37,200 nt of DNA from Flavobacteriales bacterium (GCA_947466425.1 CANIBZ010000025.1:1-37200), one strand, 5' to 3'; positions 7,600-15,267 are shown, numbered from the stretch's first letter. The notes: a model not told the origin generated them from the letters alone. Program-made: numbers and translations.

Positions 7600-9648
7600 A
7601 TGAAGTCACCGAAAAGACACCTTGTAACCTCTGCTCTTCCATATGCGAACGGTCCCATTCACATTGGACACATCGCAGGTGCATATTTGCCTGCCGATAT
7701 TTATGTTCGCTATTTAAGAGGGAAGGAAAAGGATGTGGCTTTTATCTGTGGATCCGATGAACATGGCGCTGCGATTACCCTGCGCGCGAAGAAGGAAGGA
7801 AAGACTCCCCGCGAAATAGTAGATTTTTATCACAAGCTCATGGGAGATGCATTCCACGATTTCGGAATTTCATTCGATGAATATTACCGCACTTCTTCGC
7901 CGGAACACATAGAAATGAGTCAGCAGATTTTTCTCGAGTTGAAGGAAAAAGGTATTTTCGAAACCCATCGTTCAGAACAATACTTCGATGCTGAAGCACA
8001 GCAGTTTTTAGCCGATCGTTACATCACAGGAACCTGTCCGAAATGCTCGAGTGAAAAGGCCTACGGAGACCAATGCGAAAAATGTGGATCAACTTTAAGT
8101 CCAACAGAATTAATTAATCCCGTTTCAACCCTAAGCGGAAGCACGCCAATACTCAAAGAAACCACGCATTGGTATTTACCTATGCAACACCACAGTGAGT
8201 GGGTGCGTGACTACATTGAAAATGGTAAACTAAATGGAGAGCAACATCACGATGCTTCAAAGTGGAAGTCGCATGTCGTTGGACAGTGCTTAAGTTGGAT
8301 CGACGGAGGTCTTCAAGCACGCGCCATGACGCGCGATTTAGATTGGGGCGTTCCAGTTCCTGGTGAAGAAGGAAAAGTGCTTTATGTTTGGTTAGATGCA
8401 CCAATTGGATACATCACCAATACGAAAGTTTGGGCCGAGAAAAACGGTAAGAATTGGGAAGACTATTGGAAGAATGATGAAACAGAATTGGTTCATTTCA
8501 TAGGGAAAGACAACATCGTTTTTCACTGCATCATTTTTCCAATTATATTGAAATCGCACGGCGGGTTCAACTTGCCGGTGAATGTTCCTGCCAACGAGTT
8601 CATGAATTTAGAAGGAGATAAAATTTCAACTTCTAGAAACTGGGCGGTTTGGTTGCATGAATATTTGGAAGACTTTCCGAATCGTCAAGATGAAATGCGT
8701 TACGTTTTGGCTTCAATTATGCCTGAACAAAAAGACAGTGAGTTCACTTGGAACGATTTCAAAGACCGTGTGAACAATGAGCTTGCGGACATTGTTGGAA
8801 ATTTTGTGAATCGTGTTTTTGTGTTAACGCACAAGTATTACGAAGGGAAAGTTTCGAACCCAACGTTCGATGCTTCTTCGCAATTTGAAGAAGCTCAAAC
8901 TGCGTTCAAGACCATTGGTGAAAAGATTGAAGCTTATCGCTTCCGCGAAGCGCAGGCCTTGGCCATTCAGCTTGCACGTATCGGAAACAAGTTGCTCACA
9001 GAGACTGAACCTTGGAAACTTCAAAAGACAGAACCAGAGAAAACAGAAGGCATCTTGAATGCTTGCATTCAGTTGGTTGCAGCACTATCTGTTGCGTTGG
9101 AGCCATTCCTTCCTTACACCGCGAAAAAATTAAAAACAGGTTTGCAGTGGGAAGGAGTGAAGTGGGACGATGTGCAGATTTCGCAACTGATTCCGGCTGG
9201 ACATGCGATCGGTGAGATGCCAATACTTTTCCAAAAAATAACAGACGAAGAAGTAGCCATTCAAGTAGCGAAATTGGAAACGTCGAAAGTTCAACCCGAG
9301 GTTGAAGTGGAAGCGATAAAACCAAATGTTTCATTCGAAGATTTTCAGAATATGGATCTTCGTATTGCTGAAGTCGTAGAGGCGCAACGTGTTCCAAAGA
9401 CGAAGAAATTATTGCAATTGAAATTGCGTGTCGGTAACGAAGAACGCACTGTTATTTCAGGTATTGCAGAATCATACGAGCCCGAGCAAGTTGTTGGAAA
9501 GCAAGTGTTGTACTTAGCGAATCTAGCGCCCAGAGAGATCAAAGGTGTAGAATCTTCAGGTATGATATTAATGGCTGAAAACAACAAGGGAGAGCTTTCG
9601 TTGCTCTCCCCTGAACGTCCCGTTGAATCGGGAAATACTGTTCGTTAA
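7600..9648 (+). CDS. metG: Methionyl-tRNA synthetase with C-terminal tRNA-binding domain
   Basis: Class I aminoacyl-tRNA synthetase charging initiator and elongator tRNA-Met. The 682-residue protein shows HIGH at residues 21-24, a zinc knuckle with C146, C149, C159 and C162, and a KMSKS equivalent KISTS at 341-345, followed by the anticodon-binding helical domain. A C-terminal EMAP-II-like OB fold (from about residue 578, FEDFQNMDLRIAEVVEAQ) makes it the dimerising long form. The A-rich leader (ccacaaaaaaATG) has no Shine-Dalgarno sequence. Its last 20 codons also carry the ftsZ terminator. The gap to ftsZ is 2 bp. Confidence 0.98.
   Translation: MKSPKRHLVTSALPYANGPIHIGHIAGAYLPADIYVRYLRGKEKDVAFICGSDEHGAAITLRAKKEGKTPREIVDFYHKLMGDAFHDFGISFDEYYRTSSPEHIEMSQQIFLELKEKGIFETHRSEQYFDAEAQQFLADRYITGTCPKCSSEKAYGDQCEKCGSTLSPTELINPVSTLSGSTPILKETTHWYLPMQHHSEWVRDYIENGKLNGEQHHDASKWKSHVVGQCLSWIDGGLQARAMTRDLDWGVPVPGEEGKVLYVWLDAPIGYITNTKVWAEKNGKNWEDYWKNDETELVHFIGKDNIVFHCIIFPIILKSHGGFNLPVNVPANEFMNLEGDKISTSRNWAVWLHEYLEDFPNRQDEMRYVLASIMPEQKDSEFTWNDFKDRVNNELADIVGNFVNRVFVLTHKYYEGKVSNPTFDASSQFEEAQTAFKTIGEKIEAYRFREAQALAIQLARIGNKLLTETEPWKLQKTEPEKTEGILNACIQLVAALSVALEPFLPYTAKKLKTGLQWEGVKWDDVQISQLIPAGHAIGEMPILFQKITDEEVAIQVAKLETSKVQPEVEVEAIKPNVSFEDFQNMDLRIAEVVEAQRVPKTKKLLQLKLRVGNEERTVISGIAESYEPEQVVGKQVLYLANLAPREIKGVESSGMILMAENNKGELSLLSPERPVESGNTVR
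9588..9610 (-). terminator. Intrinsic terminator of ftsZ inside metG
   Basis: A perfect 8-bp stem GGGAGAGC / GCTCTCCC with a 7-nt loop. On the minus strand it is followed by the moderately U-rich TTGTTGTTTTC and begins about 40 nt after the ftsZ stop. It is encoded within metG codons for NNKGELSLLSP. Confidence 0.65.
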
Positions 9649-9650
9649 TA

Positions 9651-11474
9651 TCAGTCTACATTATCATGTAAAAACGGATTGTTCGTGCGCAGTTCAATGC
9701 GTGTGTTTCCGTTTTCGTCAGTTACTTCTCTAGAGATTGTGCGAGAAACTGTGTTTTCGCTTGAATGAGTTCCTTCATCCAGGGTTACTTTTCTTCTCAA
9801 GTAAGCAGGCTCGTTTTCCAACTCATTCAATCCGTTCGGAGACTTCATGCGCATGGTGTACTCACGAATACGTCCTTCACGCTCCTTGTTGCGTGCCATT
9901 AACTCGGTGCGCGGTGGGCGATTTTCAGTAATGACTTCTTGTTTGAAAGTCATTTGAGTTTCAGGAATCAAACGGTCAGAAGTTGGGCGAATGCTTTCAA
10001 AGCTTGGAATCACCGGTGTTTCAGCGGTCGTGTTTTCTTGAAGTTTGAACGTGCTTAATTCTGGAATTTCATTTTCTTCCTGCAATTCCATTTTGGCAAG
10101 TTCCTCGTTAGCCAATTCTGCCTTCTCGAATTCTTCAAAAGAAAATAATGCAACTTGTTTCAAGGGTTCTTCAACCGTTGGGTTTACCTCAAAAGAGTTT
10201 TCAATTTCCAATTCTATTTCGTCTGCAAGAACCAATTTGAAAGGCTCTTCCGTTACGTCAGCTGCAGGTATTTCTACAATTGGAGCAGTTTCAGCAACAA
10301 TAGGGGCTTCTTCAACAACAGCAACTGGTGCTGCGATTTCTTCTTCTACAACAGGTGTTGTGTCTAAGGTGAAAACTGGATTTTCTTCGACTACTGGTGA
10401 GGGTTCAACAACGGCAACCGTTGGAGCATCGGCTAAAAGAAATACCGGAGTAGGTTCAGGAAGTTCTTTTACTGCATTAAGCGGAAGGAGGGTTGCAATT
10501 TCTTTCGGAGCGAATCCGGTTGCAATCACGTTCACACAAATGTCTTCTCCAAGTTGCTCGTCTTTTCCGTAACCCCAGATAATATCGGCTTCTGGTCCTG
10601 CAAGTTCTTGTATGAAATCGGTGATTTCTCCAATTTCGTCCATCTTCAGTTCGTTGTTGCCGTAAGTAATATTCAACAAGATGTGAGAAGCACCTGTGAT
10701 ATCGTCGTCGTTCAACAATGGAGATTCCATAGCCATTTGAACCGCGCGAATGGCTTGGTCTTCACCGTGAGCTCTTCCGCTACCCATAATAGCAACTCCG
10801 CTTCCACGCATAACCGTGATCACGTCGTTCATATCGACGTTCACAATACCGGTAATGGTTATTAATTCAGCAATGCTTTTAGCTGCTGTACAAAGCACGT
10901 CGTCTGCATGACTGAATGCGTTGCTTAACGAAAGGTTACCGTATAGTTCGCGCAACTTATCGTTGCGAATAATCAAAAGCGTATCAACTGCTTTGCGCAT
11001 TTCTTCGATACCTGCAGTTGCTTGAGCAGTTCTCTTTTTGTTTTCAAAAGCGAAAGGAACGGTAACAATACCTACTGTAAGAATTCCCATTTCCTTTGCC
11101 ACTTGTGCAATAACTGGAGCAGCTCCAGTTCCAGTTCCACCGCCCATTCCGGCAGTAACGAAAACCATTTGTAAGTCTGAATGGAACAACGCGCGAATTT
11201 CTTCGATAGATTCCATTGCGGCGTCACGTCCTACCTCTGGACGAGCACCCGCTCCGCGTCCTTTCGTTAGTGTGTGCCCCAATTGCATTTTGTTTAGAAT
11301 TGGACTGTTATCCAACGATTGCGCGTCGGTGTTACACACTACGAAGTCTACGCCGTTAATTCCTTTGTTGAACATGTAGTTAACGGCGTTGGAGCCGCCA
11401 CCACCCACACCCACAACTTTGATAATGGCGTTTTCTTCGTGTTTTGGAAGGTTGAAATTGAGCAAATCTGACAT
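9651..11474 (-). CDS. ftsZ: Cell division protein FtsZ
   Basis: Tubulin-like GTPase that forms the Z ring. From ATG 11474 it has 607 residues: G24GGGSN29 for nucleotide binding, the tubulin signature G111GGTGTG117, and the GTPase domain to about residue 335. A linker of roughly 250 residues follows, rich in V, P and E (repeated PVVEE-like phrases), and then a conserved C-terminal tail NNPFLHDNVD, presumably for FtsA and other partners. The long linker is usual in this phylum. An in-frame ATG at 11513 would add 13 residues (MFTDLPTSKSYFK); I prefer 11474. Unlike most flavobacterial genomes, no ftsA or other division and cell-wall cluster gene is adjacent: it is flanked by metG and a fur-like gene. 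Confidence 0.97.
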   Translation of the reverse strand: MSDLLNFNLPKHEENAIIKVVGVGGGGSNAVNYMFNKGINGVDFVVCNTDAQSLDNSPILNKMQLGHTLTKGRGAGARPEVGRDAAMESIEEIRALFHSDLQMVFVTAGMGGGTGTGAAPVIAQVAKEMGILTVGIVTVPFAFENKKRTAQATAGIEEMRKAVDTLLIIRNDKLRELYGNLSLSNAFSHADDVLCTAAKSIAELITITGIVNVDMNDVITVMRGSGVAIMGSGRAHGEDQAIRAVQMAMESPLLNDDDITGASHILLNITYGNNELKMDEIGEITDFIQELAGPEADIIWGYGKDEQLGEDICVNVIATGFAPKEIATLLPLNAVKELPEPTPVFLLADAPTVAVVEPSPVVEENPVFTLDTTPVVEEEIAAPVAVVEEAPIVAETAPIVEIPAADVTEEPFKLVLADEIELEIENSFEVNPTVEEPLKQVALFSFEEFEKAELANEELAKMELQEENEIPELSTFKLQENTTAETPVIPSFESIRPTSDRLIPETQMTFKQEVITENRPPRTELMARNKEREGRIREYTMRMKSPNGLNELENEPAYLRRKVTLDEGTHSSENTVSRTISREVTDENGNTRIELRTNNPFLHDNVD

Positions 11475-11646
11475 CTTAAAATAACTTTTTGAGGTAGGTA
11501 AATCAGTAAACATTTTGGTTCTTCGAAGTAAGCACAGAATTGCTCCAGGTTAAAACGCAGTTTTCAAAATAGTCAACTACTAAATGTTAGTAAAGCGCTA
11601 TTGTGGAAATGAAGAAATATTATAAGGAAGAAAAAATCTGACGTTG

Positions 11647-11654
11647 TACATTTG
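11647..11654 (+). promoter_or_regulatory. -7 box TACATTTG immediately before the fur-like gene
   Basis: A consensus TAnnTTTG lies only 5 nt ahead of the ATG. Transcription starting the usual 5-7 nt downstream would give a leaderless or nearly leaderless mRNA. No TTTG is found at -33. Confidence 0.4.
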
Positions 11655-11659
11655 CCCAC

Positions 11660-12100
11660 ATGTCCCCACAAGATATTCAAGATAAGGTTAAGGAAATTTT
11701 CACGGCCTACTTAGAAAAGCATTTGCATCGAAAGACCCCTGAGCGGTATGCAATACTTGCAGAGATTTATACGATAGAAGACCATTTCGATATTGAGGCA
11801 CTTTATGTTCGAATGAAGAACAAGAAATATCGCGTTTCAAGAGCAACGTTGTACAACACCATTGAACTGTTATTGAATTGCGCATTGGTAAGAAAAAATC
11901 AGTTCGGGCAAAACATAGCTCATTTCGAAAAGGCCTATCAGAATCAACAGCACGACCATATAATTTTGACAGATACAGGAGAGGTTTTCGAATTCTGTGA
12001 CCCGCGAATTCAGAATATTAAGTCTACGTTGGAAGAGATTTTCGATATTGAAATTTCCATGCACAGTCTTAATTTTTATGGAAAAAGAAAAAGGAAATAG
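11660..12100 (+). CDS. Fur family transcriptional regulator
   Basis: Protein of 146 residues with a winged-helix N-terminal domain ([43 protein letters not shown]) and a C-terminal dimerisation domain with the H-D-H metal motif ([20 protein letters not shown]). The CxxC pairs that bind structural zinc in many Fur proteins are absent, so the metal sensed cannot be told. It could be an iron, zinc or peroxide regulator. It is divergent from ftsZ and converges on a small secreted-protein gene. The C-terminal GKRKRK is encoded by the A-rich strand that forms the opposing gene's terminator. Confidence 0.88.
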   Translation: MSPQDIQDKVKEIFTAYLEKHLHRKTPERYAILAEIYTIEDHFDIEALYVRMKNKKYRVSRATLYNTIELLLNCALVRKNQFGQNIAHFEKAYQNQQHDHIILTDTGEVFEFCDPRIQNIKSTLEEIFDIEISMHSLNFYGKRKRK

Positions 12101-12115
12101 TTTCCTATTTCCTTT
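12090..12115 (-). terminator. Terminator of the MORN-like gene, overlapping the fur-like stop codon
   Basis: An 11-bp stem AAAGGAAATAG / CTATTTCCTTT with a TTTC loop. The left arm ends with the fur-like TAG stop. On the minus strand it continues TTCTTTTTCC, and it begins 26 nt after the minus-strand stop. On the plus strand the tract is C-rich, so it should work mainly in the minus direction. Confidence 0.7.
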
Positions 12116-12141
12116 CCCCTCTTAAAAGTTAACTTCTATTT

Positions 12142-12540
12142 TTATTTTGCAGAAAGCAATGCCGTAGGCTCTTGGTAGTAGCGATCAGCTTTTTGAGCGC
12201 CGTCGAAATTCCAACGCTGCCAAGATCCAACTCTTTGTCCGCTAGCATACAAGCCTTGTGATTCTTTAATGCCATTTGCGAAGAAATATACGAACTCACC
12301 TTCGGCTAGTGTTAAGGCCTCGTCTAGATAAGTACCTGTCATCATGAGCTCGCCGGTTTGAAAGTTTACTTTCACTTCGAAAAGAGACTCATTCACTTTC
12401 GTAATTGTACGAATATATTTAGCAGTTGCTTTTGTTTTTGTGATATTCAATTGCGCATTTAGCAATTGAGTTGTTGTTTGAGCGAAAGCGCTTGTGGTTA
12501 GAACGAGTAGCGCGATAAGGGTGAATAATTTAGTTTTCAT
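12142..12540 (-). CDS. Secreted MORN/YwqK-like repeat protein
   Basis: A 132-residue protein with a clear signal peptide (MKTKLFTLIALLVLTTSAFAQ). Its C-terminal half has the pattern GEFVYFFANGIKESQGLYASGQRVGSWQ.WNFDG, resembling MORN/YwqK antitoxin-like repeats that are common in secreted Bacteroidota proteins. No enzyme motif is seen and the function is unknown. It is divergent from the 12626 gene and converges on the fur-like gene. Confidence 0.6.
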   Translation of the reverse strand: MKTKLFTLIALLVLTTSAFAQTTTQLLNAQLNITKTKATAKYIRTITKVNESLFEVKVNFQTGELMMTGTYLDEALTLAEGEFVYFFANGIKESQGLYASGQRVGSWQRWNFDGAQKADRYYQEPTALLSAK

Positions 12541-12547
12541 GTCGGTG

Positions 12548-12576
12548 TTTGTTATGTAGGGGTATACCTACCTTCG
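12548..12576 (+). promoter_or_regulatory. Promoter with overlapping palindrome ahead of the 12626 gene
   Basis: TTTG (12548-12551), 17 nt, then TACCTTCG (12569-12576). The palindromic GTAGG-N6-CCTAC at 12556-12571 lies between the boxes and covers the start of the -7 box, a position typical of a repressor operator. Confidence 0.5.
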
Positions 12577-12589
12577 CAAAAAAAGGTTT

Positions 12590-12616
12590 CATTTTTTTAA
12601 AACATTTTTTTTAAAA
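12590..12616. repeat. Tandem duplication of CATTTTTTTAAAA in a leader
   Basis: Two direct copies (13 and 14 nt, differing by one T) fill the leader between the predicted promoter and the ATG at 12626. The sequence is low complexity, so it may be slippage-prone rather than functional. Confidence 0.6.
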
Positions 12617-12625
12617 CACACGATA

Positions 12626-12961
12626 ATGGATTATTTGTTTGAGAAGAAGTGGCAGGAAACACTGGAAGTAGCTTCGAAGAATTTTGGTGAAACACTCGAT
12701 TACTCGGCCATTCTAATGTTAATAGGATTGCAGGAACTGGGAATATTCGATTTGAAATTCAAAAAAGACCAAAAGTTGGAACTCATGCACATTGCTGTGT
12801 GCACGCTATTAGAACCATACGGTTATTATGAGTTTGAAGGAAGAGATGTAGACGGATGGCCACATTTTGTTAAAAAAGAAAATCTCCCGGTTTTGAGTCC
12901 GGGAGATCAGGAAGTTCTATTAAAAAAGGCAATGATGAAATACTTCGGAAACGAAGCGTAG
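12626..12961 (+). CDS. Conserved hypothetical protein
   Basis: A 111-residue, probably cytosolic helical protein beginning MDYLFEKKWQETLEVASKNFGE, with an aromatic-rich C-terminal segment (EPYGYYEFEGRDVDGWPHF). It has no signal peptide, membrane segment or motif I can name. I believe similar short proteins occur in other Flavobacteriales, but I cannot name a family. It has its own plausible promoter. Codons around ENLPVLSPGD also form the terminator for the convergent lipoprotein gene, which ends 1 bp away. Confidence 0.7.
   Translation: MDYLFEKKWQETLEVASKNFGETLDYSAILMLIGLQELGIFDLKFKKDQKLELMHIAVCTLLEPYGYYEFEGRDVDGWPHFVKKENLPVLSPGDQEVLLKKAMMKYFGNEA
12882..12907 (-). terminator. Terminator of the Ig-like lipoprotein gene inside the 12626 gene
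   Basis: A perfect 9-bp GC-rich stem ATCTCCCGG / CCGGGAGAT with an 8-nt loop. On the minus strand it is followed by TTTCTTTTTTA and begins 55 nt after that gene's stop. On the plus strand there is no U-tract, so its direction is clear. Confidence 0.75.
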
Positions 12962-12962
12962 A

Positions 12963-13349
12963 TTAAATCTCTACAGTTACCTCAGTTGTTTCTTGTTCTT
13001 CAATTTTTATAATACCAACACCGTACAACGCACCTTTGTAGGCCTCAATGTCTAAAACGGCGAATCCAGCCTGACCAAGTTTGTAGTTTTCGGAATAGTC
13101 CATTGTTATTGTTCCGGTGGCATCAGTTGTTAATGTTGTATCCAATGCGATGGCATTTGCTGGAGGAGGGCTTTGTGATGGAGAACCATACAAGCGAACG
13201 GTTGCGCCTTGAACGGGGTCGCCATTCGCGTCTACAACATGCACCACAGCCACGGTTGGCTCTTCTTTAACACATGAAGTTAAACTCATGGTCGATGCAA
13301 CTAAAAATAAAATTCCTAAAACAAATTGAAAAGTTCGGGTAGCCTTCAT
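12963..13349 (-). CDS. Lipoprotein with Ig-like / carboxypeptidase-regulatory-like domain
   Basis: From ATG 13349 the product has 128 residues and a lipoprotein signal ending LTSC (C26), followed by KEEP. The mature part VVDANGDPVQGATVRLYGSP..TTDATGTITMDY is the transthyretin-like/carboxypeptidase-regulatory pattern common in Bacteroidota surface proteins. It is presumably an outer-membrane lipoprotein of unknown role. An upstream ATG at 13394 would add 15 residues that spoil the signal peptide, so I reject it. It is divergent from the cyclophilin gene. Confidence 0.75.
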   Translation of the reverse strand: MKATRTFQFVLGILFLVASTMSLTSCVKEEPTVAVVHVVDANGDPVQGATVRLYGSPSQSPPPANAIALDTTLTTDATGTITMDYSENYKLGQAGFAVLDIEAYKGALYGVGIIKIEEQETTEVTVEI

Positions 13350-13360
13350 AAACGTTTGCT

Positions 13361-13368
13361 TAATTTTG
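13361..13368 (+). promoter_or_regulatory. -7 box TAATTTTG ahead of the cyclophilin-pheS operon
   Basis: TAATTTTG matches TAnnTTTG, 43 bp before the ATG, predicting a leader of about 38 nt. No good -33 element is seen at normal spacing. Confidence 0.4.
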
Positions 13369-13411
13369 TGGCCGATAAATCGGTTAAGTATCACAAATTA
13401 AAGAAAAAAAA

Positions 13412-14197
13412 ATGAATTCACGTCTATCTTTTTGGGGTTTTGCAATTTTTTCTTTCCTTTTGTTCTTGAATGCAACTGGATGTAAATCGCAAGAACCAGC
13501 TAACAATGGTGCTTCTACATTAACCGTAGGAGAGCCTGTACCTATTGAAAACAAAGAAAATCAAACAAATAACAACATGCAAACAGATCACACCAACACG
13601 AGAATTAAGGTTACCACTTCATTAGGCGATATGGTTATTCGTCTTTATGATGAAACACCGCAGCACAGAGATAATTTCATAAAGTTGGTTGAATCTGGAT
13701 TTTACAACGACTTGCTGTTCCACCGTTGCATTCGTGGGTTCATGGCGCAAGGTGGCGATCCAAATAGCCGCGGGGCAGCTGCAGGAACACAATTAGGAAT
13801 GGGTGGACCAGGTTATACGGTGCCAGCTGAATTCAATTCGAATTTCATTCACAAGAAAGGGGCGCTTGCTGCAGCTCGTCAAGGTGATTTTGCGAATCCA
13901 ACGAAAGCGTCAAGCGGAAGTCAGTTCTACATTGCTCAAGGACAACCGATGACAGATGCTCAAATCAATCAGGTTGAACAATACGTGAAGCAGAAGAATG
14001 CAAATTTCGCATACACTCCTGAGCAACGCGAAGTATACAAAACCGTTGGAGGAACAGCTCAATTGGATATGGATTATACAGTATTTGGAGAAGTTGTGGA
14101 AGGATTGGACGTACTTGATAAGATTCTTTCCATGCCAACTGCAGCAGGTGACAGACCACTTCAAGACATTAGTATGAAAATGGAGGTGATCAAGTGA
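13412..14197 (+). CDS. Peptidyl-prolyl cis-trans isomerase, cyclophilin type, lipoprotein
   Basis: A 261-residue protein with a lipoprotein signal (NATGC, C24), a polar linker rich in N and T, and then a cyclophilin domain: TSLGDMVIRLYDETPQHRDNFIKL, LFHRCIRGFMAQGGDP (catalytic arginine in the FHR..I..FMxQGGD pattern), GALAAAR and SSGSQFYIAQG. It should accelerate proline isomerisation during folding of envelope proteins. Between the last two core motifs there is an insertion of about 35 residues, often seen in bacterial lipoprotein cyclophilins. The stop overlaps the pheS GTG start by 4 bp (GTGA). Confidence 0.93.
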   Translation: MNSRLSFWGFAIFSFLLFLNATGCKSQEPANNGASTLTVGEPVPIENKENQTNNNMQTDHTNTRIKVTTSLGDMVIRLYDETPQHRDNFIKLVESGFYNDLLFHRCIRGFMAQGGDPNSRGAAAGTQLGMGGPGYTVPAEFNSNFIHKKGALAAARQGDFANPTKASSGSQFYIAQGQPMTDAQINQVEQYVKQKNANFAYTPEQREVYKTVGGTAQLDMDYTVFGEVVEGLDVLDKILSMPTAAGDRPLQDISMKMEVIK

Positions 14198-15216
14198 GTT
14201 TGGTTGAACAAATAGAGCAACTGAAACTTGAAGTTGCTTCCACGCAACTGAATTCAGCCGATGAGGTTGAAGCTTTTCGTGTGAAGTATTTAGGTCGAAA
14301 AGGAATCTTGAACGATTTGTTCGAGGCCTTCAAGGCCATTCCAAACGAAGAAAAAAAGGCGGTGGGAGCGGTCATGAACGGATTGAAAACTTCCGTTCAA
14401 GAAAAAATAGATGAGGGTTCTTTGCAATTCAAATCGAATAAAGGTGACGTTGAAGTTCCGGACTTCACCCGTCCCTATGGCGAATGGTCTCACGGAAGCA
14501 GACACCCTTTGCAATTGGTTCGCGAAGAAATTCTTTCCATTTTCGAACGCATGGGATTCAGTGTGGAAGACGGACCAGAGATTGAAGATGATTGGCATGT
14601 ATTCTCTGGATTGAATTTTTCGCCCGAGCACCCCGCTCGCGATATGCAAGACACGTTTTTCGTGGAAGGTCAACCAGATACCGTTCTTCGAACACACACT
14701 AGTAGCGTGCAAGTGCGGGTGATGGAAACGACTAAGCCTCCCATTCGCATTGTAATGCCAGGAAGAGTATACAGAAACGAGGCTATCTCAAGTCGTGCGC
14801 ATTGTCAATTCCATCAAATTGAAGGATTGTACATTGACGAAGGTGTTTCTTTTGCCGACATGAAGCAAGTTCTTCAAATGTTTACGGAAGCGTTTTTCGG
14901 AAAAGCAAAGATTCGTTTGCGTCCTTCATACTTCCCATTTACAGAGCCAAGTGCTGAAATGGATGTGTATTGGGGATTAGAAACACCAGCCGATCATAGA
15001 ATTACAAAAGGAACCGGTTGGTTGGAAATTATGGGCTGCGGAATGGTAGACCCGAATGTTTTAGCCGCATCCGGAATAGATTCGGAGAAGTATTCAGGTT
15101 TCGCCTTTGGAATGGGAATCGAGCGTATTGCCATGTTGCGATACGGGGTAGATGATCTTAGACATTTCTTCGAAAACGATATGCGCTTCTTGAGTCAATT
15201 CAAGAAAACCATATAG
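14194..15216 (+). CDS. pheS: Phenylalanyl-tRNA synthetase alpha subunit
   Basis: Catalytic subunit of the alpha2-beta2 class II enzyme. The 340-residue product has an N-terminal coiled-coil region (about 1-85), then DFTRPYGEWSHGSRHPL, GFSVEDGPEIEDDWHVFSGLNFSPEHPARDMQDTF, RTHTSSVQVR (motif 2 region), HCQFHQIEGLYID and the C-terminal FAFGMGIERIAMLRYGVDDLRHFFENDMRFL (motif 3). It starts with GTG inside the cyclophilin stop (GTGA), implying translational coupling. pheT is not adjacent, as is common in Bacteroidota. A terminator follows at 15235. Confidence 0.97.
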   Translation: MSLVEQIEQLKLEVASTQLNSADEVEAFRVKYLGRKGILNDLFEAFKAIPNEEKKAVGAVMNGLKTSVQEKIDEGSLQFKSNKGDVEVPDFTRPYGEWSHGSRHPLQLVREEILSIFERMGFSVEDGPEIEDDWHVFSGLNFSPEHPARDMQDTFFVEGQPDTVLRTHTSSVQVRVMETTKPPIRIVMPGRVYRNEAISSRAHCQFHQIEGLYIDEGVSFADMKQVLQMFTEAFFGKAKIRLRPSYFPFTEPSAEMDVYWGLETPADHRITKGTGWLEIMGCGMVDPNVLAASGIDSEKYSGFAFGMGIERIAMLRYGVDDLRHFFENDMRFLSQFKKTI

Positions 15217-15234
15217 TATTTTTTACAATAAGGT

Positions 15235-15255
15235 AGTGTACATTGTACACTTTTT
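15235..15255 (+). terminator. Intrinsic terminator after pheS
   Basis: A 7-bp stem AGTGTAC / GTACACT with a 3-nt loop, followed by TTTT. It lies 18 nt after the pheS stop and upstream of the pdhA promoter. Confidence 0.65.
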
Positions 15256-15267
15256 AGAGGAAGTCTT

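Noticed and set aside
9737-11379. Long open frames on the plus strand opposite ftsZ
   Set aside because: They are mirror frames of the compositionally biased ftsZ linker and GTPase domain, with Ser/Thr/Phe-rich low-complexity products and no starts or motifs.
12963-13394. Longer start for the Ig-like lipoprotein at 13394
   Set aside because: The added residues displace a clear lipoprotein signal peptide that begins at 13349.
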